Positions 9,101-16,516 of a stretch of 36,365 bases of DNA are shown piece by piece. The DNA lies in contig JAJUGH010000002.1 of NCBI GenBank assembly GCA_029268265.1, positions 1 to 36,365 on the forward strand, written 5' to 3'. The notes under the pieces are model-generated. The model worked only from the letters and a program-made list of their open reading frames with translations. It was not told where the DNA came from and searched no databases. Position numbers and translations under genes: made by a program. Numbering within the stretch: the stretch's first letter is position 1; every line of letters begins with the position of its first letter. Source of the stretch: Alcaligenaceae bacterium. Lineage in GTDB: Bacteria > Pseudomonadota > Gammaproteobacteria > Burkholderiales > Burkholderiaceae_B.

Positions 9101-9248
9101 GCATGCCGAACTGATTTCCGCGGGACTTCTGGGCGTCTATGGCACCTGGCAGCGTCATGAAGCGGTTTGCCACCTGATCGCGGCACGCCTGGTCGATCTC
9201 ACTCCGCTGCTGGGCTCGCTAAGGACGCCCAGCCGTGACTTCCACTAA
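6111..9248 (+). CDS. dnaE2: Error-prone DNA polymerase DnaE2 (ImuC)
   Basis: A 1045-residue C-family polymerase, the catalytic subunit of the ImuABC mutasome. The N-terminal PHP domain starts [22 protein letters not shown]. The metal-binding His residues of active PHP domains are degenerate there ([11 protein letters not shown]), as is usual for DnaE2 rather than replicative DnaE1. The palm catalytic acids are visible as D391-I-D393 in PDIDVDF, with the third probably Asp542 in [12 protein letters not shown]. The C-terminal OB fold reads [23 protein letters not shown] (about 964-986). Length fits DnaE2 (about 1000-1080) and is shorter than DnaE1. Expressed from the LexA-controlled promoter with imuA and imuB. 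No frameshift seen. Confidence 0.95.
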   Translation: [1045 protein letters not shown]

Positions 9249-9281
9249 AATTGATCGTTGCAATACAGAAAGGAAAATAGC

Positions 9282-9740
9282 ATGAGCCAGTCGCTCAAGA
9301 CCCGGATTTCCGACGCCGTCAAAGACGCCATGCGCGCCCGCGACACCGCCCGCCTGGGCACCTTGCGCCTCTTGCAGGCCGCGATCAAACAAAAAGAAGT
9401 GGATGAGCGCAAGGATCTCGACGACGCCGAGATCACCGCCATTCTTGAAAAGCAGGTCAAGCAGCGCCGCGAGTCGATCTCGGCCTACGAACAGGCCGGC
9501 CGCCAGGAAACCGCTGATCAGGAAAAGGCCGAAATCGCCGTGCTGCAGGAGTTTCTTCCCCAGGCCGCCGAACCCGCCGAAATTGACGCCGCCATCACGG
9601 CTGCGCTAGAGGAAGTGCAGGCCCAGGGTGTCCAAGGCCCCGCAGCCATGGGTAAAGTCATGGCCATCCTGAAGGCCCGTCTGGCCGGGCGCGCCGATAT
9701 GTCCGCTGTCTCTGCGCAGGTGAAATCCCGCCTGATGTAA
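9282..9740 (+). CDS. GatB/YqeY-domain protein
   Basis: A 152-residue YqeY-family protein. It starts MSQSLKTRISDAVKDAMRARDTARLGTLRLLQAAIKQKEVD, a family signature, and continues with a helical body ending QGPAAMGKVMAILKARLAGRADMSAVSAQVKSRL, which resembles the tRNA-binding tail of GatB. A role in tRNA amidation or tRNA handling is suggested by that similarity but is not proven for free-standing YqeY. Start chosen at ATG 9282 because AGGAAAATAGC precedes it; an ATG at 9258 in the same frame lacks a ribosome site. In many proteobacteria yqeY sits between rpsU and dnaG; here it follows dnaE2 by 33 bases and abuts the convergent ene-reductase gene. Confidence 0.85.
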   Translation: MSQSLKTRISDAVKDAMRARDTARLGTLRLLQAAIKQKEVDERKDLDDAEITAILEKQVKQRRESISAYEQAGRQETADQEKAEIAVLQEFLPQAAEPAEIDAAITAALEEVQAQGVQGPAAMGKVMAILKARLAGRADMSAVSAQVKSRLM

Positions 9741-10829
9741 TCAGGAGCAGACTTCGTTCAACGCCGGGGCATCGTGGCAGACGCTGCAGGAATAATCAAC
9801 GTATCCCGCCGCCCCGTCGCCATAGAAGGTGGAAGTATCCCAGTCGCGCAGCGCCGTGCCCGTGCGCAGGCGCTGCACCAGATCCGGATTCGAGATGTAG
9901 TGGCGGCCAAACGCCACTGCGTCGGCACGCCCTTCATCCAGCGCGCGTTGGCCTCGTTCCAGCGTGTAGTCTTGATTCACGATCACGCTGCCTCCGAACT
10001 GACGGCGCAAATGCGCCGTGAGCGCCTCGCGGCCGGCTGCCTCACGTACGAACAGGAAACCCACGCCCCGTTTACCCAGTTCCAACGCCACGTGGCTGAA
10101 TAGCGCTTCGGGGTCGGAATCATGGATATCGTGCGCCGTTCCGAACGGCGAGAGATGCACACCGATACGGCCGGCACCCCATACGCCCGAACACGCGTCG
10201 ACGATTTCCATCAGGAAGCGCGCGCGGTTCTCGATGCTGCCCCCGTATGTATCCTGGCGTTTGTTGGTGCCATCCTGCAAGAACTGGTCGATGAGGTAGC
10301 CATTGGCCGCATGAATCTCGATGCCGTCAAATCCGGCATCGCGTGCGTGGCCCGCCGCATCGGCAAAATCCTGCACAACGTGATGAATCTCTTCGGCATG
10401 CAAAGCCCGCGGCACCACGTAGTTGCGCTTCGGCCGCAACAGGCTCACGTGGCCGGCGCAAGCGATGGCGCTCGGTGCTACCGGGATCTCGCCGTTAAGG
10501 TGCTCAGGATCCGAGACACGACCGACATGCCATAGCTGGACGAAGATCTTCCCACCCTTGTCGTGGACGGCCGAGGTGATCTTGCGCCACCCGTCTACCT
10601 GAGCGGAGGACCAGATGCCCGGCGTATTGGGATAGCCGACTCCCTGAGGAGAAATGGATGTGGCTTCCGTCACGATCAAGCCCGCGCTGGCGCGCTGGCT
10701 GTAATATAGTCGCATCAGATCGTTCGGGACTCGTCCGTCGCAGGCGCGTGTACGTGTCATCGGCGCCATTACGATACGGTTGCGTAGCGCAACCGACCCC
10801 AGTTGCACGGGGTCAAACAAACCTGTCAT
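9741..10829 (-). CDS. Old Yellow Enzyme-family ene-reductase (NemA-like)
   Basis: A 362-residue FMN-dependent TIM-barrel oxidoreductase that reduces activated C=C bonds (enones, maleimides) or nitro compounds using NAD(P)H. Seen motifs: FDPVQLGSVALRNRIVMAPMTR at the start; HVGRVSDPEHLNG; substrate-binding IEIHAANGYLIDQFLQ (His and Asn pair) and YGGSIENRARF in the middle; and the late FMN-phosphate region ADAVAFGRHYISNPDLVQRL. It fits the NemA/XenB class. The C-terminus is odd: after GYVDY, where relatives usually end DYP plus a few residues, this protein continues CSVCHDAPALNEVCS with three Cys and a CxxCH. There is no signal peptide. Its stop is immediately next to that of the yqeY-like gene. 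It is divergent from the potassium uptake pair. Confidence 0.87.
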   Translation of the reverse strand: MTGLFDPVQLGSVALRNRIVMAPMTRTRACDGRVPNDLMRLYYSQRASAGLIVTEATSISPQGVGYPNTPGIWSSAQVDGWRKITSAVHDKGGKIFVQLWHVGRVSDPEHLNGEIPVAPSAIACAGHVSLLRPKRNYVVPRALHAEEIHHVVQDFADAAGHARDAGFDGIEIHAANGYLIDQFLQDGTNKRQDTYGGSIENRARFLMEIVDACSGVWGAGRIGVHLSPFGTAHDIHDSDPEALFSHVALELGKRGVGFLFVREAAGREALTAHLRRQFGGSVIVNQDYTLERGQRALDEGRADAVAFGRHYISNPDLVQRLRTGTALRDWDTSTFYGDGAAGYVDYSCSVCHDAPALNEVCS

Positions 10830-10946
10830 ATCAAGCCCGACGTTGGATTTTCGTGGTCATATATAAGGGTTTTTACCAGAATTTGATCTACACTGCATCC
10901 TCCTCTTACGGGCTGTTTCGATAAATCCGCTGGAAAAACAGAGGTC

Positions 10947-11600
10947 ATGGCACAATTTGCCGTCATTGGACTGGGGCGGTTCGGCGCCGCCGCTTCGCTC
11001 GAACTCATGCGCATGGGTCACGCCGTTCTGGGCGTGGACGTTGATCCGAAACTGGTCGACAAATACGCAGATCGCCTCACGCGTGCCGTCATCGCCGATG
11101 TCTCCGACAGCGCCGCTGTGGAAGAACTCGGCCTCGAAAACTACGACGTCGTGCTCGTCGCGATCGGCGAGGACGTTCAGGCCAGCCTTCTATGCGTGGT
11201 CCATCTCAAGACATTGGGAATACAGACCATCTGGGTGAAGGCTTCGTCTCATGCCCAACATCTCATCCTGAACAAGCTGGGCGTCGCTCGCGTCGTGCAC
11301 CCGGAAGAAGAAATGGGGCTGCGGATTGCGCAAGCGCTCAGCTATCCCATGGTGAACGACTACATACCTTTAGGGAACGGCGAGTTCGTCGTCGAGATTC
11401 GCGTAAGCGACCGGCTCGATGGCAAGCCTCTGTCCGCCATCTTGCGCGACGGTCCAGAAGCGCCCCGCGTGCTGCTGGTGAAGCACCGTAGCCAGGCAAT
11501 CGTTCAACCCCCGGCCGAGCACGTGGTCCACGCCAATGACATGATGGTCATGTTCGGTACGCTCGAATCCTTGCGCGCGATGGCGCCGCGCCTGGCCTGA
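10947..11600 (+). CDS. ktrA: Potassium uptake regulatory subunit, KtrA-type
   Basis: A 217-residue RCK-domain protein. The N-terminal Rossmann fold has the nucleotide motif GLGRFG (residues 8-13) and the acidic ribose-binding VDVDP end of the second strand. The C-terminal half (about 135-217) is a TrkA_C (RCK_C) domain. One RCK unit rather than two points to KtrA/KtrC rather than E. coli TrkA (about 458 residues). It would form a cytoplasmic octameric ring that gates the membrane partner encoded 27 bases downstream, responding to ATP/ADP or other nucleotides. The ATG at 10947 is the first with a plausible Shine-Dalgarno (CAGAGGTC). Confidence 0.85.
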   Translation: MAQFAVIGLGRFGAAASLELMRMGHAVLGVDVDPKLVDKYADRLTRAVIADVSDSAAVEELGLENYDVVLVAIGEDVQASLLCVVHLKTLGIQTIWVKASSHAQHLILNKLGVARVVHPEEEMGLRIAQALSYPMVNDYIPLGNGEFVVEIRVSDRLDGKPLSAILRDGPEAPRVLLVKHRSQAIVQPPAEHVVHANDMMVMFGTLESLRAMAPRLA

Positions 11601-11627
11601 GCCACCGCTGCGCATCCACGGCAACCC

Positions 11628-13010
11628 ATGGCTGACATGCGAACACTCGACCCGAGACGAGGCCTCGCGGCTTACCACCGTATCCGTCATGGCGGCAATC
11701 TGGGCGCGAGCCCCCCTGCACTGCTGGCAGCCGGCTTCCTCGTCCTGATAGTGGTGGGGACCTTGCTGCTGTCCCTTCCTTTTGCCGGCAAGGCAGACGG
11801 CCTGACATTGTTCGAGGCGTTTTTCACCGCCACAGCGGCGGTGACCGTTACGGGGTTGTCGATCGTTCCCCCGCAGGAACTCAGTCTTTTCGGCCAGTGG
11901 GTGCTCATTGTGCTCGTTCAGATTGGCGGACTCGGTTTCGTGACCTTTGCCGTCGTATCCGCGATCACGCTAGGGCAACGTATGAGCTTGCGCCAGCAAT
12001 CACTGGCGCTCGAGGCCTTCAACCAGACCAACACGGCGCGACTGCGCAGTACCGCCGTCTCGGTACTGCGCATCACGATCGCCATCGAGCTCACGGCGAT
12101 ACTGCTGCTTTTTCTATGGTGGTGGGCCAGCGGCCGTCTGGAGCCCGGGTCCGCGCTCTTCCATGCCGTCTTCCACGCTGTGGCCGCTTTCAGCAACGCC
12201 GGCGTCGCCCTCATGGACGATAGCTTGGAAAGCTTCGTGGGTGATGGTGTCACCATCACGATTCTTTCCTCTGCCGTGATACTTGGCGGGCTGGGCTTCC
12301 CGGTAATCATGGAAATCGTGCGCAAGCGCCGCTGGCAAGGGCTTCAACCCTATGCTCGGCTCATTTTGCTTGCCACGGTGGCGCTGAACCTCGTGGGGTT
12401 TGTCGGGATCTGGATGCTTGAATCGGGCAATCCACACACCCTCGGAGCGCTGGACTGGGCCGACCAGGCGCAAGCGGCGTGGATGCAAAGCGTATCGCTG
12501 CGCACCGCGGGATTCACGATCTTCGATTTCCGGGTAGTGGATGACAGCACAGCCCTCTTTGCGGCCATACTGATGTTCATCGGCGGAGGGTCCATGAGTA
12601 CGGCCGGCGGTATCAAGCTGGGCACTTTCGTGGTGATCCTTGCGGCTGTGTTCGCGTACCTCGCGCAGCGCAAGGAGGTCGTGCTGATGCAGCGCAGCGT
12701 GCCGCCGGAAACGGTACAGAAAGCCTTGGCGGTGGTGGTGGTGACCGTGCTGACTGCCGTCTCCGCGTTATTGATTCTCACCGTACTCGAAGACATGGAC
12801 TTCGTGAGCCTGATGCTTGAAGTGATGGGTGCGCTAAGCACTGCGGGCTTGTCGCAAGGCATCACTTCATCGCTTTCGACTCCCAGCCAGTGCGTATTAT
12901 TGGCCCTGATGTTCATGGGCCGTGTGGGGCCTCTCACCCTTGTCTACAGCCTCGCCACCCGCAGCCGCAGCCGGGTGCGCTACCCCGAAATGCACTTCCA
13001 GGTGGGCTGA
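11628..13010 (+). CDS. ktrB: Potassium uptake channel subunit, TrkH/KtrB-type
   Basis: A 460-residue inner-membrane protein of the TrkH/KtrB superfamily, which carries K+ (or Na+-coupled K+) into the cell. The four pore loops with their selectivity-filter glycines can be read: TAAVTVTGLSIV, HAVAAFSNAGVALMD, SLRTAGFTIFD and GALSTAGLSQG. A GGSMSTAGGIKLGT segment, typical of the helix 3 gating region, is also seen. Length fits KtrB (about 450) and the single-RCK partner upstream. The N-terminal ~30 residues are polar and cytosolic. It stops 79 bases before tRNA-Pro. Confidence 0.88.
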   Translation: MADMRTLDPRRGLAAYHRIRHGGNLGASPPALLAAGFLVLIVVGTLLLSLPFAGKADGLTLFEAFFTATAAVTVTGLSIVPPQELSLFGQWVLIVLVQIGGLGFVTFAVVSAITLGQRMSLRQQSLALEAFNQTNTARLRSTAVSVLRITIAIELTAILLLFLWWWASGRLEPGSALFHAVFHAVAAFSNAGVALMDDSLESFVGDGVTITILSSAVILGGLGFPVIMEIVRKRRWQGLQPYARLILLATVALNLVGFVGIWMLESGNPHTLGALDWADQAQAAWMQSVSLRTAGFTIFDFRVVDDSTALFAAILMFIGGGSMSTAGGIKLGTFVVILAAVFAYLAQRKEVVLMQRSVPPETVQKALAVVVVTVLTAVSALLILTVLEDMDFVSLMLEVMGALSTAGLSQGITSSLSTPSQCVLLALMFMGRVGPLTLVYSLATRSRSRVRYPEMHFQVG

Positions 13011-13041
13011 TTGGACAGCAAAGAAAAAAGCATGCTATATT
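13011..13041 (+). promoter_or_regulatory. Candidate sigma70 promoter of tRNA-Pro
   Basis: TTGGAC at 13011-13016 (or TGGACA one base later) and TATATT at 13036-13041, separated by 18-19 bases, about 50 bases before the tRNA. It begins directly after the ktrB stop. Predicted only. Confidence 0.6.
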
Positions 13042-13088
13042 TGCGTTCTTGTTACTTCATCTCTTTCGCAAGAAAGGCTTGAAGGCAG

Positions 13089-13166
<78 letters not shown>

Positions 13167-13175
13167 ACAATATTC

Positions 13176-13209
13176 AAGGGCTTACAGATTTCGGTCTGTA
13201 AGCCCTTTT
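13176..13209 (+). terminator. Rho-independent terminator after tRNA-Pro
   Basis: A perfect 13-base-pair stem (AAGGGCTTACAGA with its complement at 13195-13207), a six-base loop TTTCGG and a short T run. This cleanly separates the potassium/tRNA unit from the curli locus. Confidence 0.92.
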
Positions 13210-13619
13210 CCGTTTTGGCGCGCCGCTCGGCAAACAGCTGACGGTTATCTCCGCCTTCACACTCTCGTTTTCCCAGCCGGGGAAAACCCTCTCGGCCACC
13301 AGGGGCTACGCCGGTCGGCTGGACCGCTCCGCGCCGCAGGCCGAACTGCCACCACCGCGCAACGCCGCGCCATGCTTACATTTCGTTGATCTTACGGTTT
13401 GTTTCCGGAGGGCCGATGGTTGCCGCCGGACGGCCATCAGCTACGCCAAGCAGCGTAGAACAACGGCCCAAATCCCCCCAATGGCGGGAGTCTAGGGGTA
13501 AGCCGAACGACGCATGTTTCCACTCCCACGTTTCCCTAAGATACATCGCATACAAGTGATTTCCGTCTTGCGACGGGATGTACAAGAAAAAGCGAAACAC
13601 TTTCCGGAGGGGAAACTCC
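13210..13619 (+). other. Gene-free leader upstream of the curli locus (about 410 bases)
   Basis: No ORF here has a credible start, ribosome site or recognisable product. One frame stays open for a while but has no family likeness. The curli promoter must lie here or within the csgE 5' end. I found no convincing -35/-10 pair; TTTCCA (13517 region) with GATACA 17 bases on is weak. The length would allow binding of several regulators, as at E. coli curli promoters, but no site is identifiable by eye. Confidence 0.45.
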
Positions 13620-14147
13620 ATGGAAGCAGGTGTGCACAGAGTTCGGCTTGCCGATCCGCACAACCCTGATTGTCGGCGACTTCGGTTGTCATCATATCGC
13701 GCTGTCGCCTTGGCGGCGCTGCTGATGTTCATGCTCGCTGGGCCCGCGATGGCGGACGATGCGCAATCGCCTGCTGCGGACCCGAATGGCGCGCCCGAAA
13801 GCGTAGACCGCATCTTCCAGGACCCGCTCGGGGGCGTGGTGGTGAATCGCACCGTCACGGTATTGGGAAAGGATTTCTATCGCTACTTCGCGTCGTACTG
13901 GCGCGAGCATAAGGAAGCCTCGAAGTACACGATCTCGATCTATGAGCGCCCCACCGCCCGGTTTGGAAGTGAGGTGTGGGTGCTGTATCGGCAGCAGCGG
14001 ATGTTCCATATCTTCCTGCCGCCGGCCCGTCAGGCCACGCGAGAGATCAGTCAGATTGCCGTACAGCACGTGATCGAAAACATATCCCAGCGCGAGCTGG
14101 AACGCATGACCACAAGGAACCCTGACCTTGGACCCGAGGAACTATGA
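13620..14147 (+). CDS. csgE: Curli assembly protein CsgE
   Basis: A 175-residue periplasmic CsgE homologue. CsgE caps the CsgG pore and delivers curlin subunits for secretion. The C-terminal half is diagnostic: VVVNRTVTVLGKDFYRYFASYWRE, then TISIYERPTARFGSEVWVLYRQQ, then ISQIAVQHVIENIS, matching the ERPsARyGs and terminal helix pattern of the family. Start chosen at ATG 13620 because GGAGGGGA lies 7 bases upstream; a longer frame from 13578 has no ribosome site. The signal peptide is unusually long at the front (hydrophobic core AVALAALLMFMLAGPAMA before DDAQ), so a later start is possible. First gene of the curli locus; csgF follows after 14 bases. Confidence 0.88.
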   Translation: MEAGVHRVRLADPHNPDCRRLRLSSYRAVALAALLMFMLAGPAMADDAQSPAADPNGAPESVDRIFQDPLGGVVVNRTVTVLGKDFYRYFASYWREHKEASKYTISIYERPTARFGSEVWVLYRQQRMFHIFLPPARQATREISQIAVQHVIENISQRELERMTTRNPDLGPEEL

Positions 14148-14161
14148 AAAGAGGAGCAACC

Positions 14162-14602
14162 ATGATATCCCGATCAAGTAGCCTTCGCGCGGCACTGCTG
14201 ATTACAGCGGCGTCGTTGACCGGGCAGGCGGTGGCGACAGAACTGATCTACTACCCGCGCAATCCATCTTTCGGGGGCAACCCGGCATATGGGCACGTGC
14301 TGCTCAATTCCGCTCTCGCTACCAAGACGCATAAAGACCCGGGCCTGGATGTGGACACGGGGATAGAGGAACTGTCGCCGCTCGAGCAGTTCAATGATGC
14401 CCTGGAACGTCAGGTGATCAACCGGCTCACCACTGCCGCGACCGCCAAGATCATCGGCCCCAACGGGAACCTGATTCCCGGCACGCTGGAAACCGACAAC
14501 TTCGTAATCAACATTGCAGACATGGGCAACGGCATGCTCAACGTGACCACCACGGACAAGCTGACCGGTGCCACCACTTCGTTCCTGGTGAGCAGCCAAT
14601 GA
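14162..14602 (+). CDS. csgF: Curli nucleation/assembly protein CsgF
   Basis: A 146-residue CsgF. In E. coli it plugs into the outer face of the CsgG pore and anchors the nucleator at the cell surface. Signal peptide about residues 1-25 (ending AVA), then the mature N-terminus ELIYYPRNPSFGGNPAYGHVLLNSA, which is the conserved region that inserts into CsgG. The C-terminal beta part (FVINIADMGNGMLNVTTTDKLTGATTSFLV) also matches. Start at ATG 14162, which has GAGGAGCAACC just upstream. An in-frame ATG at 14144 overlapping the csgE stop would add six residues and spoil the spacing. Its stop overlaps the csgG start as ATGA. Confidence 0.92.
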   Translation: MISRSSSLRAALLITAASLTGQAVATELIYYPRNPSFGGNPAYGHVLLNSALATKTHKDPGLDVDTGIEELSPLEQFNDALERQVINRLTTAATAKIIGPNGNLIPGTLETDNFVINIADMGNGMLNVTTTDKLTGATTSFLVSSQ

Positions 14603-15567
14603 TGACCCGCAACAATAATAATAAGCGCGGAAACTTCCGCGCCGTAGCAAGAATGGCAGTCGTGCTCGCCACGACGGGTGTAGTCGGCGCCTGCGCGGTC
14701 CCGCCCAGCGACCCCGTGCAATTGACCACGGCGGCACAGCTGACACCGCCCTCTCCCTCTACCCGCGATCTCCAGCAGCTACCGCCGCCACGCGGCCGCG
14801 TAGTGGCTGCGGTGTACGGATTCCGTGACCAGACCGGCCAGTACAAGCCTTCACCTGAGAGCTCGTTTTCGACCTCGGTTACGCAGGGCGCTGCATCGAT
14901 GCTGATCAAGGCGCTCAAGGACTCCGGGTGGTACACGCCCGTGGAGCGGGAAAGCCTGCAGGAATTGCTGACCGAACGGCGCATCGTCAGAGCCATGGAG
15001 TTTCCCGGCGAACAGAATGCAGGCACCGACGTCCCGCCGCTGCTGCCTGCCTCGATTCTGCTTGACGGCGGCATCATCGCCTACGAAAGCAATCTGCGTA
15101 CGGGTGGCATTGGGGCACGGTTCCTCGGCGTTGGGGCCTCCACCCAATATCGCATGGACCAGGTGACCATCAACCTGCGCAGCATCGATATTCGTACAGG
15201 CGCGATTCTGCATTCGGTGTCGACCACCAAAACCATCTTTTCGTACGAAGTCACTCCCAACGTCTACAAGTTCGTGAACTACACCGACCTGCTGGAATTC
15301 GAGGCCGGCGTTACGAGCAACGAGCCTGCACAGCTCAGCGTGAAGGAGGCGATCGAGGCCGCAGTGATCCATCTGACCATCCAGGGCATCAAGGACGGGA
15401 ACTGGCGCCTGCGCGATCAAGCCGACTGGAACTCACCAATCATTCAGCGCTATCTGGCTGCAGCTCAGAGCGATGTTTACAACGTCGTCCAGGGCTCCAC
15501 CGCAGCCGTGGCGAACACCGTATCGACTCCCGATTCGGGAGAGGGCAAGCCGCCTTCATCCTTGTAA
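14599..15567 (+). CDS. csgG: Curli secretion channel lipoprotein CsgG
   Basis: A 322-residue CsgG, the nonameric outer-membrane lipoprotein pore through which unfolded curlins leave the periplasm. The lipobox V29-G30-A31-C32 ends the signal peptide. The body shows the family blocks VVAAVYGFRDQTGQYKP, VTQGAASMLIKALKDSGWYTPVERESLQELLTERRI, SILLDGGIIAYESNLRTGG (transmembrane hairpin region), YRMDQVTINLRSIDIRTGAIL and FEAGVTSNEPAQLSVKEAIEAAV. The C-terminal tail is longer than E. coli's (277 residues in total) by a low-complexity stretch. The N-terminus holds four Asn from a short AAT run. The ATG overlaps the csgF stop (ATGA). Confidence 0.96.
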   Translation: MMTRNNNNKRGNFRAVARMAVVLATTGVVGACAVPPSDPVQLTTAAQLTPPSPSTRDLQQLPPPRGRVVAAVYGFRDQTGQYKPSPESSFSTSVTQGAASMLIKALKDSGWYTPVERESLQELLTERRIVRAMEFPGEQNAGTDVPPLLPASILLDGGIIAYESNLRTGGIGARFLGVGASTQYRMDQVTINLRSIDIRTGAILHSVSTTKTIFSYEVTPNVYKFVNYTDLLEFEAGVTSNEPAQLSVKEAIEAAVIHLTIQGIKDGNWRLRDQADWNSPIIQRYLAAAQSDVYNVVQGSTAAVANTVSTPDSGEGKPPSSL

Positions 15568-15685
15568 GGCGCGCCCACGCATGTCGGCGTAAGCCGGCTG
15601 GCATCGCATGGATGAAGGGGCCACCCATGCGGCGCACTTTGTTCGGCCCTTCGAGAAGTGCAACGAATTGAACAGGAGTTATGAC

Positions 15686-16411
15686 ATGAATGTGAAATTA
15701 TCTGCGTTGGCGCTTGGACTCACGCTCGCTTACGGTATGACGGCTGCAATGGCCGATGAAGCGGTGATTGATCAATCCGGCGGTCTCAACGACGCCGTCA
15801 TTGAGCAATACAACAACGATGGATCCCAAGTGCGCGCAAGCATCAGCACTTCGGGCTGGAACAACGACCACTCCATCGAGCAGACTCGCAGCAGCCGCGC
15901 GTGGGCCGATATCAACTCACCGGGCAGCTTCAACACCGCAACGGTGTTGCAGAGCAACCTGGACTACGGTGGCACTGAAATCTACCAAGGTGCCAGCGGC
16001 AGCACGGCCTCTGTAGACCAGGGTGCGGATTCCGGCTGGGGATATGGGGGGCGTTCCCGCGATGGGAGCAGCCAGTGGGCCTTTATCTACCAAAATTGGG
16101 GGTATGGGCACGACGCTTCGGTTGTTCAGCGCGGCGACAAAGTCGAGGCGACCATCGTTCAAACCGGTATTGGAAATTCTGCGGACGTATCGCAGCGCGG
16201 TACCGGTCGTAGCTTCAACATCGCCGATGTGACTCAGAGCGGTATTGGCCAGACGGCAGCCGTGACTCAAAACGGCCATGGCCTGACGGCTACCGTGACG
16301 CAAAGCGGCATGGGCCACTACGCGATGGTGAACATGCGCGGCAGCTCGCATACTGCCACGGTCACGCAGAGCGGCTTCGCCAACAGCGCGCGCGTGATGC
16401 AGCGTAACTGA
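15686..16411 (+). CDS. csgA: Curlin, major curli amyloid subunit (CsgA/CsgB-like)
   Basis: A 241-residue secreted curlin. Signal peptide residues 1-23 (ending AAMA before DEAVIDQ). The mature chain is made of curlin repeats with the x-A-x-V-x-Q-x-G-x-x-N ladder that forms the beta-solenoid amyloid. The best ones are VQTGIGNSADVSQRG, DVTQSGIGQTAAVTQNG and ATVTQSGMGHYAMV. The N-terminal half is irregular and includes a Gly/Trp/Tyr-rich segment at residues 113-141. E. coli CsgA has five tidy repeats in about 131 mature residues; this one is larger, and no second curlin gene accompanies it. Start at ATG 15686 with AGGAG 7 bases upstream. Whether it acts as CsgA, CsgB or both cannot be told. Followed by a strong stem-loop. 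Confidence 0.9.
   Translation: MNVKLSALALGLTLAYGMTAAMADEAVIDQSGGLNDAVIEQYNNDGSQVRASISTSGWNNDHSIEQTRSSRAWADINSPGSFNTATVLQSNLDYGGTEIYQGASGSTASVDQGADSGWGYGGRSRDGSSQWAFIYQNWGYGHDASVVQRGDKVEATIVQTGIGNSADVSQRGTGRSFNIADVTQSGIGQTAAVTQNGHGLTATVTQSGMGHYAMVNMRGSSHTATVTQSGFANSARVMQRN
16109..16408 (+). repeat. Curlin repeat region
   Basis: Codons 142-241 of the curlin hold at least five degenerate tandem repeats of about 20-25 residues. Each contains paired A-x-V-x-Q strands and a G-x-x-N/H/T turn, ending in VMQRN. The DNA is not a recent duplication, as synonymous sites differ widely between copies. Confidence 0.85.
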
Positions 16412-16421
16412 TGTAGCAGGA

Positions 16422-16451
16422 TGGAAATGCGGGTCCACGCCCGCATTTCCA
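16422..16451 (+). terminator. Strong stem-loop after the curlin gene
   Basis: TGGAAATGCGGG (16422-16433) pairs perfectly with CCCGCATTTCCA (16440-16451) around the loop TCCACG. There is no T run, so it may be an mRNA-stabilising hairpin or partial attenuator rather than a full terminator. It starts 11 bases after the curlin stop. Confidence 0.7.
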
Positions 16452-16516
16452 ATCGTGTCCTAATGATTCCCAAATGTAAAAAGTATGACGTTACAAAATA
16501 GAACAGCGAGGCGGAA

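Noticed and set aside
13210-13480. Open frame between the tRNA terminator and csgE
   Set aside because: No start codon with a ribosome site and no family likeness; treated as non-coding leader.
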